From the NCBI RefSeq assembly GCF_017347585.1, contig NZ_AP024480.1, forward strand, positions 2,457,501 through 2,521,500: a stretch of 64,000 nt of DNA, given 5' to 3'. The stretch comes from Caldicellulosiruptor diazotrophicus (GTDB lineage: Bacteria; Bacillota; Thermoanaerobacteria; Caldicellulosiruptorales; Caldicellulosiruptoraceae). Below are positions 55,277-62,816 of the stretch, in pieces (within the stretch, counting starts at the first letter, position 1; every line of letters starts with the position of its first letter). Position numbers and translations under genes: made by a program. The notes beneath the pieces were generated by a model. The model saw only the letters and a list, made by a program, of their open reading frames with translations, was not told the origin of the DNA and ran no database searches.

Positions 55277-55538
55277 AAAGCAAGAGTAATACAGATTATG
55301 GTTTTTGAATATTATTCAAAAGATGACTTATATTATTTCTTTTTGACCAAAAGTCATTTCTGTCGACCTCCGGTGGATATTTTTTAAGGTTTATTTTGTA
55401 CTCGGTTTCAGTGCTTATGCTACAGACTTTGACATAATTGCTGGCAGCAGCTGGATAGACGGAAGGATAGATGAGGCTTAAGAGCTTGATTTTTCTGAAC
55501 TGAGCAGGATTTTGATATGATGTACTGATAAAAAAACA
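55277..55538 (+). other. gene-free spacer upstream of mini-array, duplicated at 60270-60532
   Basis: No ORF is convincing. It has a TGTCGACCTCCGG motif (55361-55373) that recalls the TGTCGACCT of the three CRISPR leaders. The stretch is about 85 percent identical between the two copies and leads into the promoter of each mini-array. Confidence 0.5.
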
Positions 55539-55657
55539 TTGACACCCCTGCATAAAGTTGATACAATAAAGTCAAGCATTTGAACGTGTTTGTAGCCTCC
55601 CCTTTGGGGATTGATAAGGTTGAAAGGATTTGTACCTTTTCATTTGGTATTGAATAA
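55539..55657 (+). repeat. promoter-driven mini-array of two degenerate CRISPR repeats
   Basis: TTGACA (55539), a 17-bp gap and TACAAT (55562) form a good sigma-A promoter. A nearly perfect repeat follows at 55588 (changed only at the 3' end, GATAA for GAAAC), then about 10 bp, then a degenerate repeat at 55628. The expected transcript starts about 14 nt before the first repeat. The terminator-like hairpin at 55662 follows. Confidence 0.7.
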
Positions 55658-55661
55658 AAAT

Positions 55662-55696
55662 GCCACAGGCATAATTTGTTTTGCATTGCCTGTGGC
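55662..55696. terminator. hairpin terminator of the CARF gene, possibly bidirectional
   Basis: GCCACAGGC pairs with GCCTGTGGC; T-rich on the minus-strand side (ATTTTTATTC). It could also end the mini-array transcript on the + strand. Confidence 0.75.
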
Positions 55697-55721
55697 TTTA
55701 AAGTTTTTAAGTTTAATTTTT

Positions 55722-56711
55722 TCACTCTTCCTCAATATCTATTTCAACTAATTTATTTTTATCCATATCTATTATCTTTTTTCCTTTTGCAATTTTCCCG
55801 CAGTCATCTTCATACTCATCATGTTTAAGCCAGATTTTGTATATAGATAAGACGCTGTTGATACTGTCAAAATCATATGCGCATCTGAATACAAATTTAC
55901 TGCCATTTGATACCCCTTTGTAAATATATGGTTTATTTATTCCCCAAGTTTCATTGTGTTGCAGTTCTCCTTTTAAACCCTGATACTCCCTGTAATTTTT
56001 GAAATACAATTTTACCTTCTTTATAAGTTCCATCAACTGATTATGAATAAAATTCTTATACTGCTCATTTTTGTTTATTAATTCTTTTACCTCTGTACTT
56101 ACCTTTATTGTTGTATTGATGTAATCTTCAAAAATAAACTGTGCAAAAGCATTTGGGCTTACAATCTCTTGCCCATCAACTACTATCTTTTCGAAAAAAT
56201 AAGGCATTGTGTCTACAACTTCTTTTTCAGCTTCACTAAGTTCTTGATAACTCAGCTGCCCAGCTTTCAGCAAGTTTGCTATAAAATTTTTGTTTTTTGC
56301 AATTAAATCAAAATTTATTTCAATAGGAATTGGGGGCACAACAAGCAACTCTTGATCTTTTTCGTACATATACCCAGATGGATAACCAAAAAGAGCACCT
56401 GCAACATATCCCAGATAAGTCATGTATTTGTAGCCACCAATTGGCGCAAAAAAAGTTGTTTCTTTTGAACCCTTTAATAGTTCTTTTCCAACAACTTGCA
56501 TAAAATTCCCTAAGGACCTTTGCAATTTCACTTCATTTGAGACATCCACATCTTCTACCTCTGCCATAAAAACTGTTGAACCTTCAAAAATAAGTTCTAT
56601 TACTTTTTTATTAATTAGCCCAGCCATAATGCCATCTGGAGTATCAGAATGTATAATCGAAACACTAAAATTTTCACCCAATAATCCTTTTTCTTTTAGA
56701 CTATTTAGCAT
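55722..56711 (-). CDS. CARF-domain CRISPR ancillary protein, N-terminus lost
   Basis: A 329-residue protein. The first residues (SAEFSMLNSLKEKG, reading from upstream of the ATG) and FFAPIGGYKYMTYLGYVAGA match the ligand-binding elements of CARF proteins of the APE2256/Csx1 type, which sense cyclic oligoadenylate made by type III systems. The open frame extends upstream about 45 bp to a stop, but the first beta strand (usual TVGTS motif) is missing, so it may be inactive. The C-terminal part matches no effector domain I recognise. It fits the type III-A genes at the right end. Confidence 0.65.
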   Translation of the reverse strand: MLNSLKEKGLLGENFSVSIIHSDTPDGIMAGLINKKVIELIFEGSTVFMAEVEDVDVSNEVKLQRSLGNFMQVVGKELLKGSKETTFFAPIGGYKYMTYLGYVAGALFGYPSGYMYEKDQELLVVPPIPIEINFDLIAKNKNFIANLLKAGQLSYQELSEAEKEVVDTMPYFFEKIVVDGQEIVSPNAFAQFIFEDYINTTIKVSTEVKELINKNEQYKNFIHNQLMELIKKVKLYFKNYREYQGLKGELQHNETWGINKPYIYKGVSNGSKFVFRCAYDFDSINSVLSIYKIWLKHDEYEDDCGKIAKGKKIIDMDKNKLVEIDIEEE

Positions 56712-56818
56712 TGAAAATTCAGCACTTACTTGATTGGGTTTTTCTTTGACCGATCTTTATCTTAGTGTTTTGATAATCCTTTTTGCCCATACAGACGTTC
56801 TTGCTACCTGAGCTATTT

Positions 56819-58210
56819 CTATGGAAACTTTATCAGTATCAAATTCTTTGTCTCTTTCGCAAACTCCAAAAGCCTTTCTGAAAATCCTGTTTTGCTAAAG
56901 AGAATATAAAGTTCTTTTTGCTCAGGAAATATTTTGATACTTTCTGCTTTTTTCTTAAGGTTAAAAAATACATCAATATCAACTACATTTTGTGAATATT
57001 TGCATTCACCAAAAACAACATGACCTGTATTTTTACCAATTCCTACTATATCAATCTCCGACTTTGAATCCCACCACTTGCCTACTCTGTCTAACTGAAC
57101 ATCAATCTCTTTTGTTTTTACTAAATCCATTAAAATTTGCCTGCAAATTTCTTCATAAACAAAACTTATGTGATTTGTCACAATTCTTGACTTGATATTT
57201 TCAAGCACATATTTAGTATTGTCAAGTTCCAATTGTTCTCTGTAGGGATATACAAACTTAAACCAGAAATCTATGAAATTATCGTTTATAAAATATAACC
57301 CTCTTTTGCTCTTTTCTGGATACTCCTCTGTTATTGGAACTTCTCTTCTTACAATATCAAGGTCCATTAAAGTATTCAAGTATTTTGTAAGTTTTGTTTG
57401 TGCTACAGAAAGGTTCTGGGCAATTTGACTGAGTTTATGGTTTCCAAGCGCAATGCTTTTAATTATCGAAAAATAGCTTCCTACCTCATGAACTTCCTTT
57501 TCAAGCAAAAATATAGGCTCTTCATACAAGAAGCTCTGTCTGTTTAGAATATTTTCTTCAATTGCCTTGTAAATATCGCCTTCAAACTTGAACATCTCTA
57601 AATATTTTGGAACACCGCCAATGATGGAATATATCCATATAAATTGGTGGTCTGACACTTCAGGAAAAAATTCTTTTGCTTCTTTGAAAGAAAACTGCTT
57701 CAGCTTTATTTGTCCTGTTCTTCTACCGTACAAAGGACTTGAATAAGAAAGAGCATGTTCTTGCATCATGCCAACCAAAGAACCACTTAAAATAAGCATG
57801 AAATTTTGGTTTTTTAGTTTTTCATCCCAGATTCTTTGAACAACCGAAGCAAAAGCTGGATTTGTTTTGCACAAGTTTTGAAATTCATCAAATACTATCA
57901 CTACTTTTTTATCAATTTTTGAATTTACTATAACATCAAAAATATCATCCCAACCTACACCAGATAATCTTTCAATCAAAGGATTTTTTAAAAAATTGCT
58001 TACAGCTTTTTTAAAATACTCTATGTTTTGATTCTCCGCCTCTTCAGAAGCCAAAAAATAAATAGCAGGCTTGTGTTGAATACATTTTTTAATAAGTGCA
58101 GTCTTGCCAATTCTCCTTCTTCCATAAATGATAACAAGCGATGAATTTTTCTCTTGATACTGTTTCTCTAAAAACTCAAGTTCTTTGCTGCGGTTTATAA
58201 ATTTTTTCAT
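56819..58210 (-). CDS. archaeal-type AAA ATPase with DUF234 domain
   Basis: A 463-residue protein: Walker A YGRRRIGKTALI (about residue 29), Walker B VVIVFDEFQNL, an SGSLVGMM sensor, a winged-helix segment near KLSQIAQNLSVAQTKL, and a C-terminal DUF234 with nuclease-like SEIDIVGIGKNTGHVVFGEC. The family is often found near CRISPR and mobile elements; its role is unknown. The broken paralogue is at 34512-35896. Confidence 0.85.
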   Translation of the reverse strand: MKKFINRSKELEFLEKQYQEKNSSLVIIYGRRRIGKTALIKKCIQHKPAIYFLASEEAENQNIEYFKKAVSNFLKNPLIERLSGVGWDDIFDVIVNSKIDKKVVIVFDEFQNLCKTNPAFASVVQRIWDEKLKNQNFMLILSGSLVGMMQEHALSYSSPLYGRRTGQIKLKQFSFKEAKEFFPEVSDHQFIWIYSIIGGVPKYLEMFKFEGDIYKAIEENILNRQSFLYEEPIFLLEKEVHEVGSYFSIIKSIALGNHKLSQIAQNLSVAQTKLTKYLNTLMDLDIVRREVPITEEYPEKSKRGLYFINDNFIDFWFKFVYPYREQLELDNTKYVLENIKSRIVTNHISFVYEEICRQILMDLVKTKEIDVQLDRVGKWWDSKSEIDIVGIGKNTGHVVFGECKYSQNVVDIDVFFNLKKKAESIKIFPEQKELYILFSKTGFSERLLEFAKETKNLILIKFP

Positions 58211-58438
58211 AAAAAATCACCTCATGTTTATTATACTCTATTTTATTATACTTTAAAGTATATTTTGTAAGCCTGCATATGGATTATCTTAGATGTCATG
58301 ACATTCTTGCTTTTTAAAATAATTTTATTTCTCATTATTGGAAAAATATTTTTTGAGATGTTTGTTTTTAAATGCTGATAGTTTTTGAGCCTGTTTAGAA
58401 TTGAATAAAATTTATTTTTCTCGCTTTGATTAGTTATA
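58211..58438. other. AT-rich intergenic region
   Basis: I see nothing coding in it. A TATACTTTAAAGTATA palindrome near 58247-58262 could be an operator or part of the promoter of the ATPase gene. Confidence 0.4.
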
Positions 58439-59412
58439 TTAAAGAGTTCTCAGAAATTCAAGCACAGCGTCGTTTGCATTTTGTACATAAATAGGCAACG
58501 GTACAGCTTCTAAACCAATTGCATCATAGCTTACAAGTAGCCAGCATCCTTTTTTGAACTTGAATGTCTGCTTGAACATATCTTCACTAATACCAAAAGC
58601 ATCTGTTATTCTCTCCTGGTCAGACTTTCTCGGAAGCTTGCTGACAAAATATGTATGCGGCTGTGCCATAATATTGGTGTTAAGGTAAGTAATCCTCTGG
58701 GTTGCAATACCTATCCCCAAGCCAAATTTTCTTCCTCGCCTTGCTAAGTGCATTACAACCTCGCTTGAACGCTCGTATGAATCCTTTGCATCCTGCGGAA
58801 TGATCTCATCAGCCTCGTCAAATATAAAACTTACAACAGGGTCAATCTTGCCGCTTCTGCGCCTGTCTTCAAAAATTGACATGCCAATCTGATATGCAAG
58901 ATTTCGCAGCTCATCAGGATCATGCGATTTAAATATCACAAGCGTTTTTTCGTCTGGTCTGTTGAGAATATCAATAAGTTTTTTCTGGTCAATAACATTT
59001 TTATTTGAAAATCCAAACTCTTTAAGTTTTTCATACCTCTTTTTCAGCTCATTTACAAAAAGTTCTAAATTAGAACGAGCAATTAAACCAAGGTTATCGT
59101 AAAAAAAATACTTTTTTCTATATACAGCATGAGATTGCAATAAACTGCAGCATTTAAAGTATTTGTCTTTTTCAGAAGCTGTTCGTAAAGCTTTTTTACC
59201 GCAGCTTTGCTCTTCTCCAAATTACCTTTTAAAAGCATTCTCTCATGCATTCTAACAAAATCAGCAACAGTTATGTTGCAGTTCGCCAAATCTTTATTTT
59301 TTTGCTGTTTAGAATCTTATAAATATTATTGGCTGCCTCTGTCAAAAATCCCGGATACCCAGAAAAATCATTGTCAAGTTTATAATAAAGCGGCAGCACA
59401 ATTGAACATTCA
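58439..59412 (-). pseudogene. HerA-like ATPase, fragmented
   Basis: Three frames carry successive parts. They are LDNDFSGYPGFLTEAANNIY (around 59300-59400), NITVADFVRMHERML to LYIEKSIFF (59083-59289), and the C-terminal part (58439-59140). The C-terminal part has the Walker B region VSFIFDEADEIIPQ and the HerA signature RRGRKFGLGIGIATQRITYL. The Walker A part is absent, so the 5' half is deleted. It is adjacent to a decayed nurA-like gene, the normal HerA partner. Confidence 0.7.
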
Positions 59413-59414
59413 TT

Positions 59415-59915
59415 TCACTCCTTATCATCAAACTTGAGGCTATCTCGAAATTTCATAAAAGTCATATTGAGTGGATCTTTTCTGTAAAAGTGCTGACTGC
59501 TCTGAATTATACCCTTAGCAAATTTTAAGAGGGTTTTAGCACCTCTGTCTGCCTTGTGAAGCGGTTCTGGATAACTATTGACAACTAAAGACATAAGAAG
59601 GTCGGTGTATGAACTATCAACTCTTTTGTAGCGGAAAGAAGAGGATAGAAGGTCGGAAATTCTTAGGGATTGTGCGAGGGACAAAGATTTCAAGACACAA
59701 GTCAGGTGTTGCAAGTTTTACTTCAATAAAAGCCATTGCCTTTGTCTTTTTCGTTTTTAGCAAGGCTACTTTTCTTTCCGATAACATAAAGCAATCGAGC
59801 AAATTTTACTTTTAGCTGTTTTAGAGCTGGGCAAATAGAGCCATCACAGGAAGCAATACATAATTTGTTCGATAGCCATATTTTTAGCGGTCTCAAAAAT
59901 TTCATTTTTCACCAT
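59415..59915 (-). pseudogene. NurA-like nuclease, frameshifted
   Basis: It starts at ATG 59915 after GGGGGTTTACG. The early frame shifts within 20 codons to one with IASCDGSICPALKQL (the DGS of NurA), then to another with KAMAFIEVKLATPDLCL, and then to a frame reading LLMSLVVNSYPEPLHKADRG near the C-terminus. At least two frameshifts and a deletion make it inactive. The promoter box TATAAT is near 59950. Confidence 0.6.
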
Positions 59916-59989
59916 AATCGTAAACCCCCCTTGGTGATTATTTCAATACTAATTATACAGTGGACACAATTTTATTTTAACTCCCTCAA

Positions 59990-60204
59990 ACACAGCAAGA
60001 CTTCTTAATAAAACAAGAGCAAAAGATTTCAGCCTTGGTCTGCAACAAGGTTTGCAGCAGGGCTTGCAACAAGGTATTCGTGAAAGTCAAATTAGAATAG
60101 CTAAGAAGATGATACAAAAGGGTATAAGAGATGAAGAGATAGCAGAGCTGACCGAACTTGATATTGAGGAGATAAAGAGATTGAGGAAAAAGCTTTTGAA
60201 TTGA
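59990..60204 (+). pseudogene. 3' fragment of Rpn copy A
   Basis: About 70 codons (RAKDFSLGLQQGLQQGLQQG to IKRLRKKLLN) are nearly identical to the end of the gene at 54246-55211, with no start. It begins abruptly after the promoter region of the nurA-like gene. The identity continues through the terminator to the mini-array at 60582. Confidence 0.85.
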
Positions 60205-60220
60205 CAGCAAGAGAATTGCA

Positions 60221-60269
60221 CCACAAGTGGCTTTAGAGTTAAAAAGCTGCTTGTGGTTTTTGTTTTTTT
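60221..60269 (+). terminator. duplicate of the Rpn copy A terminator
   Basis: The same CCACAAG/CTTGTGG hairpin and T run as at 55228-55276. Confidence 0.75.
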
Positions 60270-60532
60270 AAAGCAAGAGTAATACAGATTATGGTTTTTG
60301 AATATTATTCAAAAGATGACTTATATTATTTCATTTTGACCAAAAGTCATATCTGCCGACCTCCGGTGGCAAAATTTTAAGGTTTGATTTGTATACGGTT
60401 TCAGATTTGCTGCACATGGATTTGAACAACCTTCTGGCAGCAGCTGGATAGACGGAAAGGTTCAATAAGCTTTTATCGCTTGATTTTTCTGGGCTGATTT
60501 GAGTTTTACACAGATGTTTCGATATAAAAACA

Positions 60533-60687
60533 TTGACAGGGGTGTATAATATTGATATAATAAAATCAAGCTTTTTAACGTGTTTGTAGCCTCCCCTTTG
60601 GGGATTGATAAGGAAGAGAAGGTTTGTAGCCTTCCTGTTGGAAATTGAGAGGAAAGAGTGGGTAGACTTTTCTTTGTGGATTGAAAA
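60533..60687 (+). repeat. promoter-driven mini-array of three degenerate CRISPR repeats
   Basis: TTGACA (60533), a 17-bp gap and TATAAT (60556) form a consensus promoter. Degenerate repeats follow at 60582, 60622 and 60658, with 10- and 6-bp gaps. The first keeps 27 of 30 repeat bases, the third about 20. It lies 120 bp upstream of the intact Rpn gene copy B, whose own promoter is at 60754. The layout resembles a CreA-type antitoxin RNA gene next to its toxin. Confidence 0.75.
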
Positions 60688-60753
60688 AAGAAAGTGGTAG
60701 TCACTTTCTTGGAATCTGAAATAAGCAATGTATCTTTTGCTTTCATAGTGTGG

Positions 60754-60759
60754 TATAAT
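60754..60759 (+). promoter_or_regulatory. extended -10 promoter of Rpn copy B
   Basis: AGTGTGGTATAATAAAAGTG lies 49 bp before the GTG start. It belongs to the recurring TGG-TATAAT type. This box is among the bases deleted in the 40-kb copy. Confidence 0.65.
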
Positions 60760-60807
60760 AAAAGTGTACAGAAAACCATACAACCTAAGAAAAAAGGAGA
60801 AAAAACT

Positions 60808-61785
60808 GTGTGCGAGAAATTGCCACCAAAAGAGCACGATACAACGTTCAAGTTTTTGTTTTCAGACAAAGAAGAAATACTTTTGCTGGTAAAAGACATA
60901 CTATACTATACATGGGCAGACATCATAGAAGAAGACTCTATCGAGCTTGTCAAGACAAACTATGTTACCCAGCAGTTTTCGCAGGTTGAGGCTGATATTG
61001 TAGCAAAAGCAAAACTAAAGGACAGGGAAGTATATTTTTATATTCTGATTGAGAACCAGTCAACTGTAAAAAAAGAGATGCAGCAAAAGATTTTAAAGTA
61101 CATGATAAGTTTATGGGCGGAGGAGATAAGAAAAGGGGTCCAAATCCTGCCAGCAATTATACCGATAGTTGTATACAATGGAATAGGTGAAAGATGGAGT
61201 ATATCAACCGACCTTATGGAAGCATTTGACATATTTAAGGATGATGTGTTTAGATACAGAGTAGTTGACATAATAGAGCTTAATGTAGAGGAGCTTTTGG
61301 AAAGAGAAAAGGATGTACTGCTACCTATAGTGTTTTATCTTGAGCAGGTAAGAGAAGACAGGGGTGAGCTGATAAGAAGGCTTTTAGAGGTTGAGAAGAA
61401 CTTAAAGAAGCTGAGCAAAAAGAATGTAGATAGATTTTTGGAATGGTCGTATCGCATTATAAGGCTAAGGCTTTCTGAAGATCAAAAGCCAGAGTACGAT
61501 AGAGTTGCAAGAAGGTTGAAAGAAGGAGGAGTGAATGCCATGGGTGAGTTTATATCAAATGTTGCAAGACTTCTAGATGAGGCAAAGACAAAAGATTTCA
61601 TGGCAGGTAAACTTGAAGGTAAACTTGAAGGTAAACTTGAAGGTAAACTCGAAGGTAAACTAGAAGCCTCAATAGAGTTTGCAAAAAGATTAATAAAAAA
61701 GGGGTTTAGTGATGAAGAGATTGCAGAACTTACAGAGCTTCAGATTGAAAAAGTTAAAGAATTGAGAAAATCCATGGTAAATTGA
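60808..61785 (+). CDS. Rpn-family recombination-promoting nuclease (copy B)
   Basis: 325 residues from GTG 60808, with AAAAAAGGAG 7 nt upstream; the frame is open further upstream but without a start signal. The catalytic region is QVEADIVAKAKLKDREVYFY then ILIENQST. The C-terminal linker has five KLEG units encoded by a 12-bp tandem repeat, followed by the DEEIAELTELQIEKVKELR helix. It is a full-length version of the fragment at 40193-40942. It lies between a degenerate-repeat mini-array and the type III genes. Confidence 0.88.
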   Translation: MCEKLPPKEHDTTFKFLFSDKEEILLLVKDILYYTWADIIEEDSIELVKTNYVTQQFSQVEADIVAKAKLKDREVYFYILIENQSTVKKEMQQKILKYMISLWAEEIRKGVQILPAIIPIVVYNGIGERWSISTDLMEAFDIFKDDVFRYRVVDIIELNVEELLEREKDVLLPIVFYLEQVREDRGELIRRLLEVEKNLKKLSKKNVDRFLEWSYRIIRLRLSEDQKPEYDRVARRLKEGGVNAMGEFISNVARLLDEAKTKDFMAGKLEGKLEGKLEGKLEGKLEASIEFAKRLIKKGFSDEEIAELTELQIEKVKELRKSMVN

Positions 61786-61841
61786 GAATGTTTGAACATA
61801 AAATAATTAATGGGGCTGTCCAAAAAGATAATAAGAAAAAA

Positions 61842-61878
61842 GGCTTGAAAAAGCCATTTTGTGGCTTTCAAGCCCTTT
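61842..61878. terminator. bidirectional terminator
   Basis: GGCTTGAAA pairs with TTTCAAGCC, with an inner AGCCA/TGGCT stem; A-rich before and TTTT after. It lies between Rpn copy B and the convergent small gene. Confidence 0.8.
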
Positions 61879-61917
61879 TAGAGTGTTGTCAGAAGCTATT
61901 ATTTCTTTGCAAATACT

Positions 61918-62061
61918 TTAATTCTTAGCAAGCGCCTTTTTAAAGCCCTGCCAAAACCCTTTTATAACAAACCCCAGAACAACAACAATTGCAAAAACTT
62001 TTAACCCTTCTGCAAGCCCATTGAGCATTATTGATGCGCCAAGAAGAGAACTTAGCGACAT
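61918..62061 (-). CDS. small single-pass membrane protein
   Basis: A 47-residue ORF (MSLSSLLGASIMLNGLAEGL) with a hydrophobic segment (about 21-36, KVFAIVVVLGFVIKGF) and a basic tail. GAGGTGAG lies 5 nt before the ATG. It is downstream of the Cas6-like gene on the same strand. No family recognised. Confidence 0.6.
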   Translation of the reverse strand: MSLSSLLGASIMLNGLAEGLKVFAIVVVLGFVIKGFWQGFKKALAKN

Positions 62062-62192
62062 CGCTTCTCACCTCGCAGCACTTTCCTACTACTTATAATT
62101 TACCCTCTATGAAAAGCTTACAAAAGTCAATTTTTCTGCGAAGAAAATTGGTTTGCAGCCTGCACAAGTTGAATAGCAGAGTTTTACAAAAT

Positions 62193-62816
62193 CTACTTTA
62201 CACAAAACAACTGACAAAACATATCAAGAAGCTCTGTTGAGGCAAATACTTCGTATCTACCAAAATACTCAATTCTTGAAGGAACCACATGCTGTTTTTT
62301 CAAGCCATCTTTTATGACAAAGAAAAATCTCTGGTCTTCTGGGTATGTTCCAAACCTTTGGTAGTAGATGCTCAAAAGCTGCCTTCTTAGCATCTCTGAA
62401 AAAATCTCTGGCTGTCTGTCATATTCTAAGCAAGCCCCGTCTTTTTGAACAAACACACCGCTGAGCAAATTTCCACTTGTCTTTGGCTGCTGTGTCATGC
62501 ATGAAATTCTCTTCAAGTAAATGCCATCAAACAAGCTATTTAAACTTTCATAAATCTTTAATACGTTTTGTGTAACAAGCTCTAAAAAAGGTGTTGCAAG
62601 GTATATTCTAAAATCTTCGAACACCCATATGCCATCTTCAACCTCTTTTTTGTTTTTTGTTCTAATGGGTGAGATGGTAAACTGCTCTGTAGCAAGAAGA
62701 CTTTTCAAAGCTTCATATACCTTAGAGTAATAAGAGGATGGCAAAAATACGCCATCCTCCCTTGCCCAGAAATGAAATGTAAAGTATTTTGCCACTTTTT
62801 CATCACAGCCCATCAT
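62193..62816 (-). CDS. cas6: Cas6-like crRNA endonuclease lacking the C-terminal Gly-rich loop
   Basis: A 207-residue RAMP-fold protein: FTFHFWAREDGVFLPSSYYS at the N-terminus, FRIYLATPFLELVTQNVLKI in the middle, and RIEYFGRYEVFASTELLDMF near the end. The last is the stretch that in Cas6 immediately precedes the glycine-rich RNA-binding loop (GxGxxxxxGFG). The frame stops just there (CQLFCVK), so the loop is missing. It overlaps csm5 by 4 bp (ATGA) and is the only cas6 candidate in the window. Confidence 0.65.
   Translation of the reverse strand: MMGCDEKVAKYFTFHFWAREDGVFLPSSYYSKVYEALKSLLATEQFTISPIRTKNKKEVEDGIWVFEDFRIYLATPFLELVTQNVLKIYESLNSLFDGIYLKRISCMTQQPKTSGNLLSGVFVQKDGACLEYDRQPEIFSEMLRRQLLSIYYQRFGTYPEDQRFFFVIKDGLKKQHVVPSRIEYFGRYEVFASTELLDMFCQLFCVK

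Noticed and set aside
61038-61271. Minus-strand ORFs within the Rpn genes (for example MSTTLYLNTSSLNMSN)
   Set aside because: They appear identically in both Rpn B copies because they are antisense shadows.
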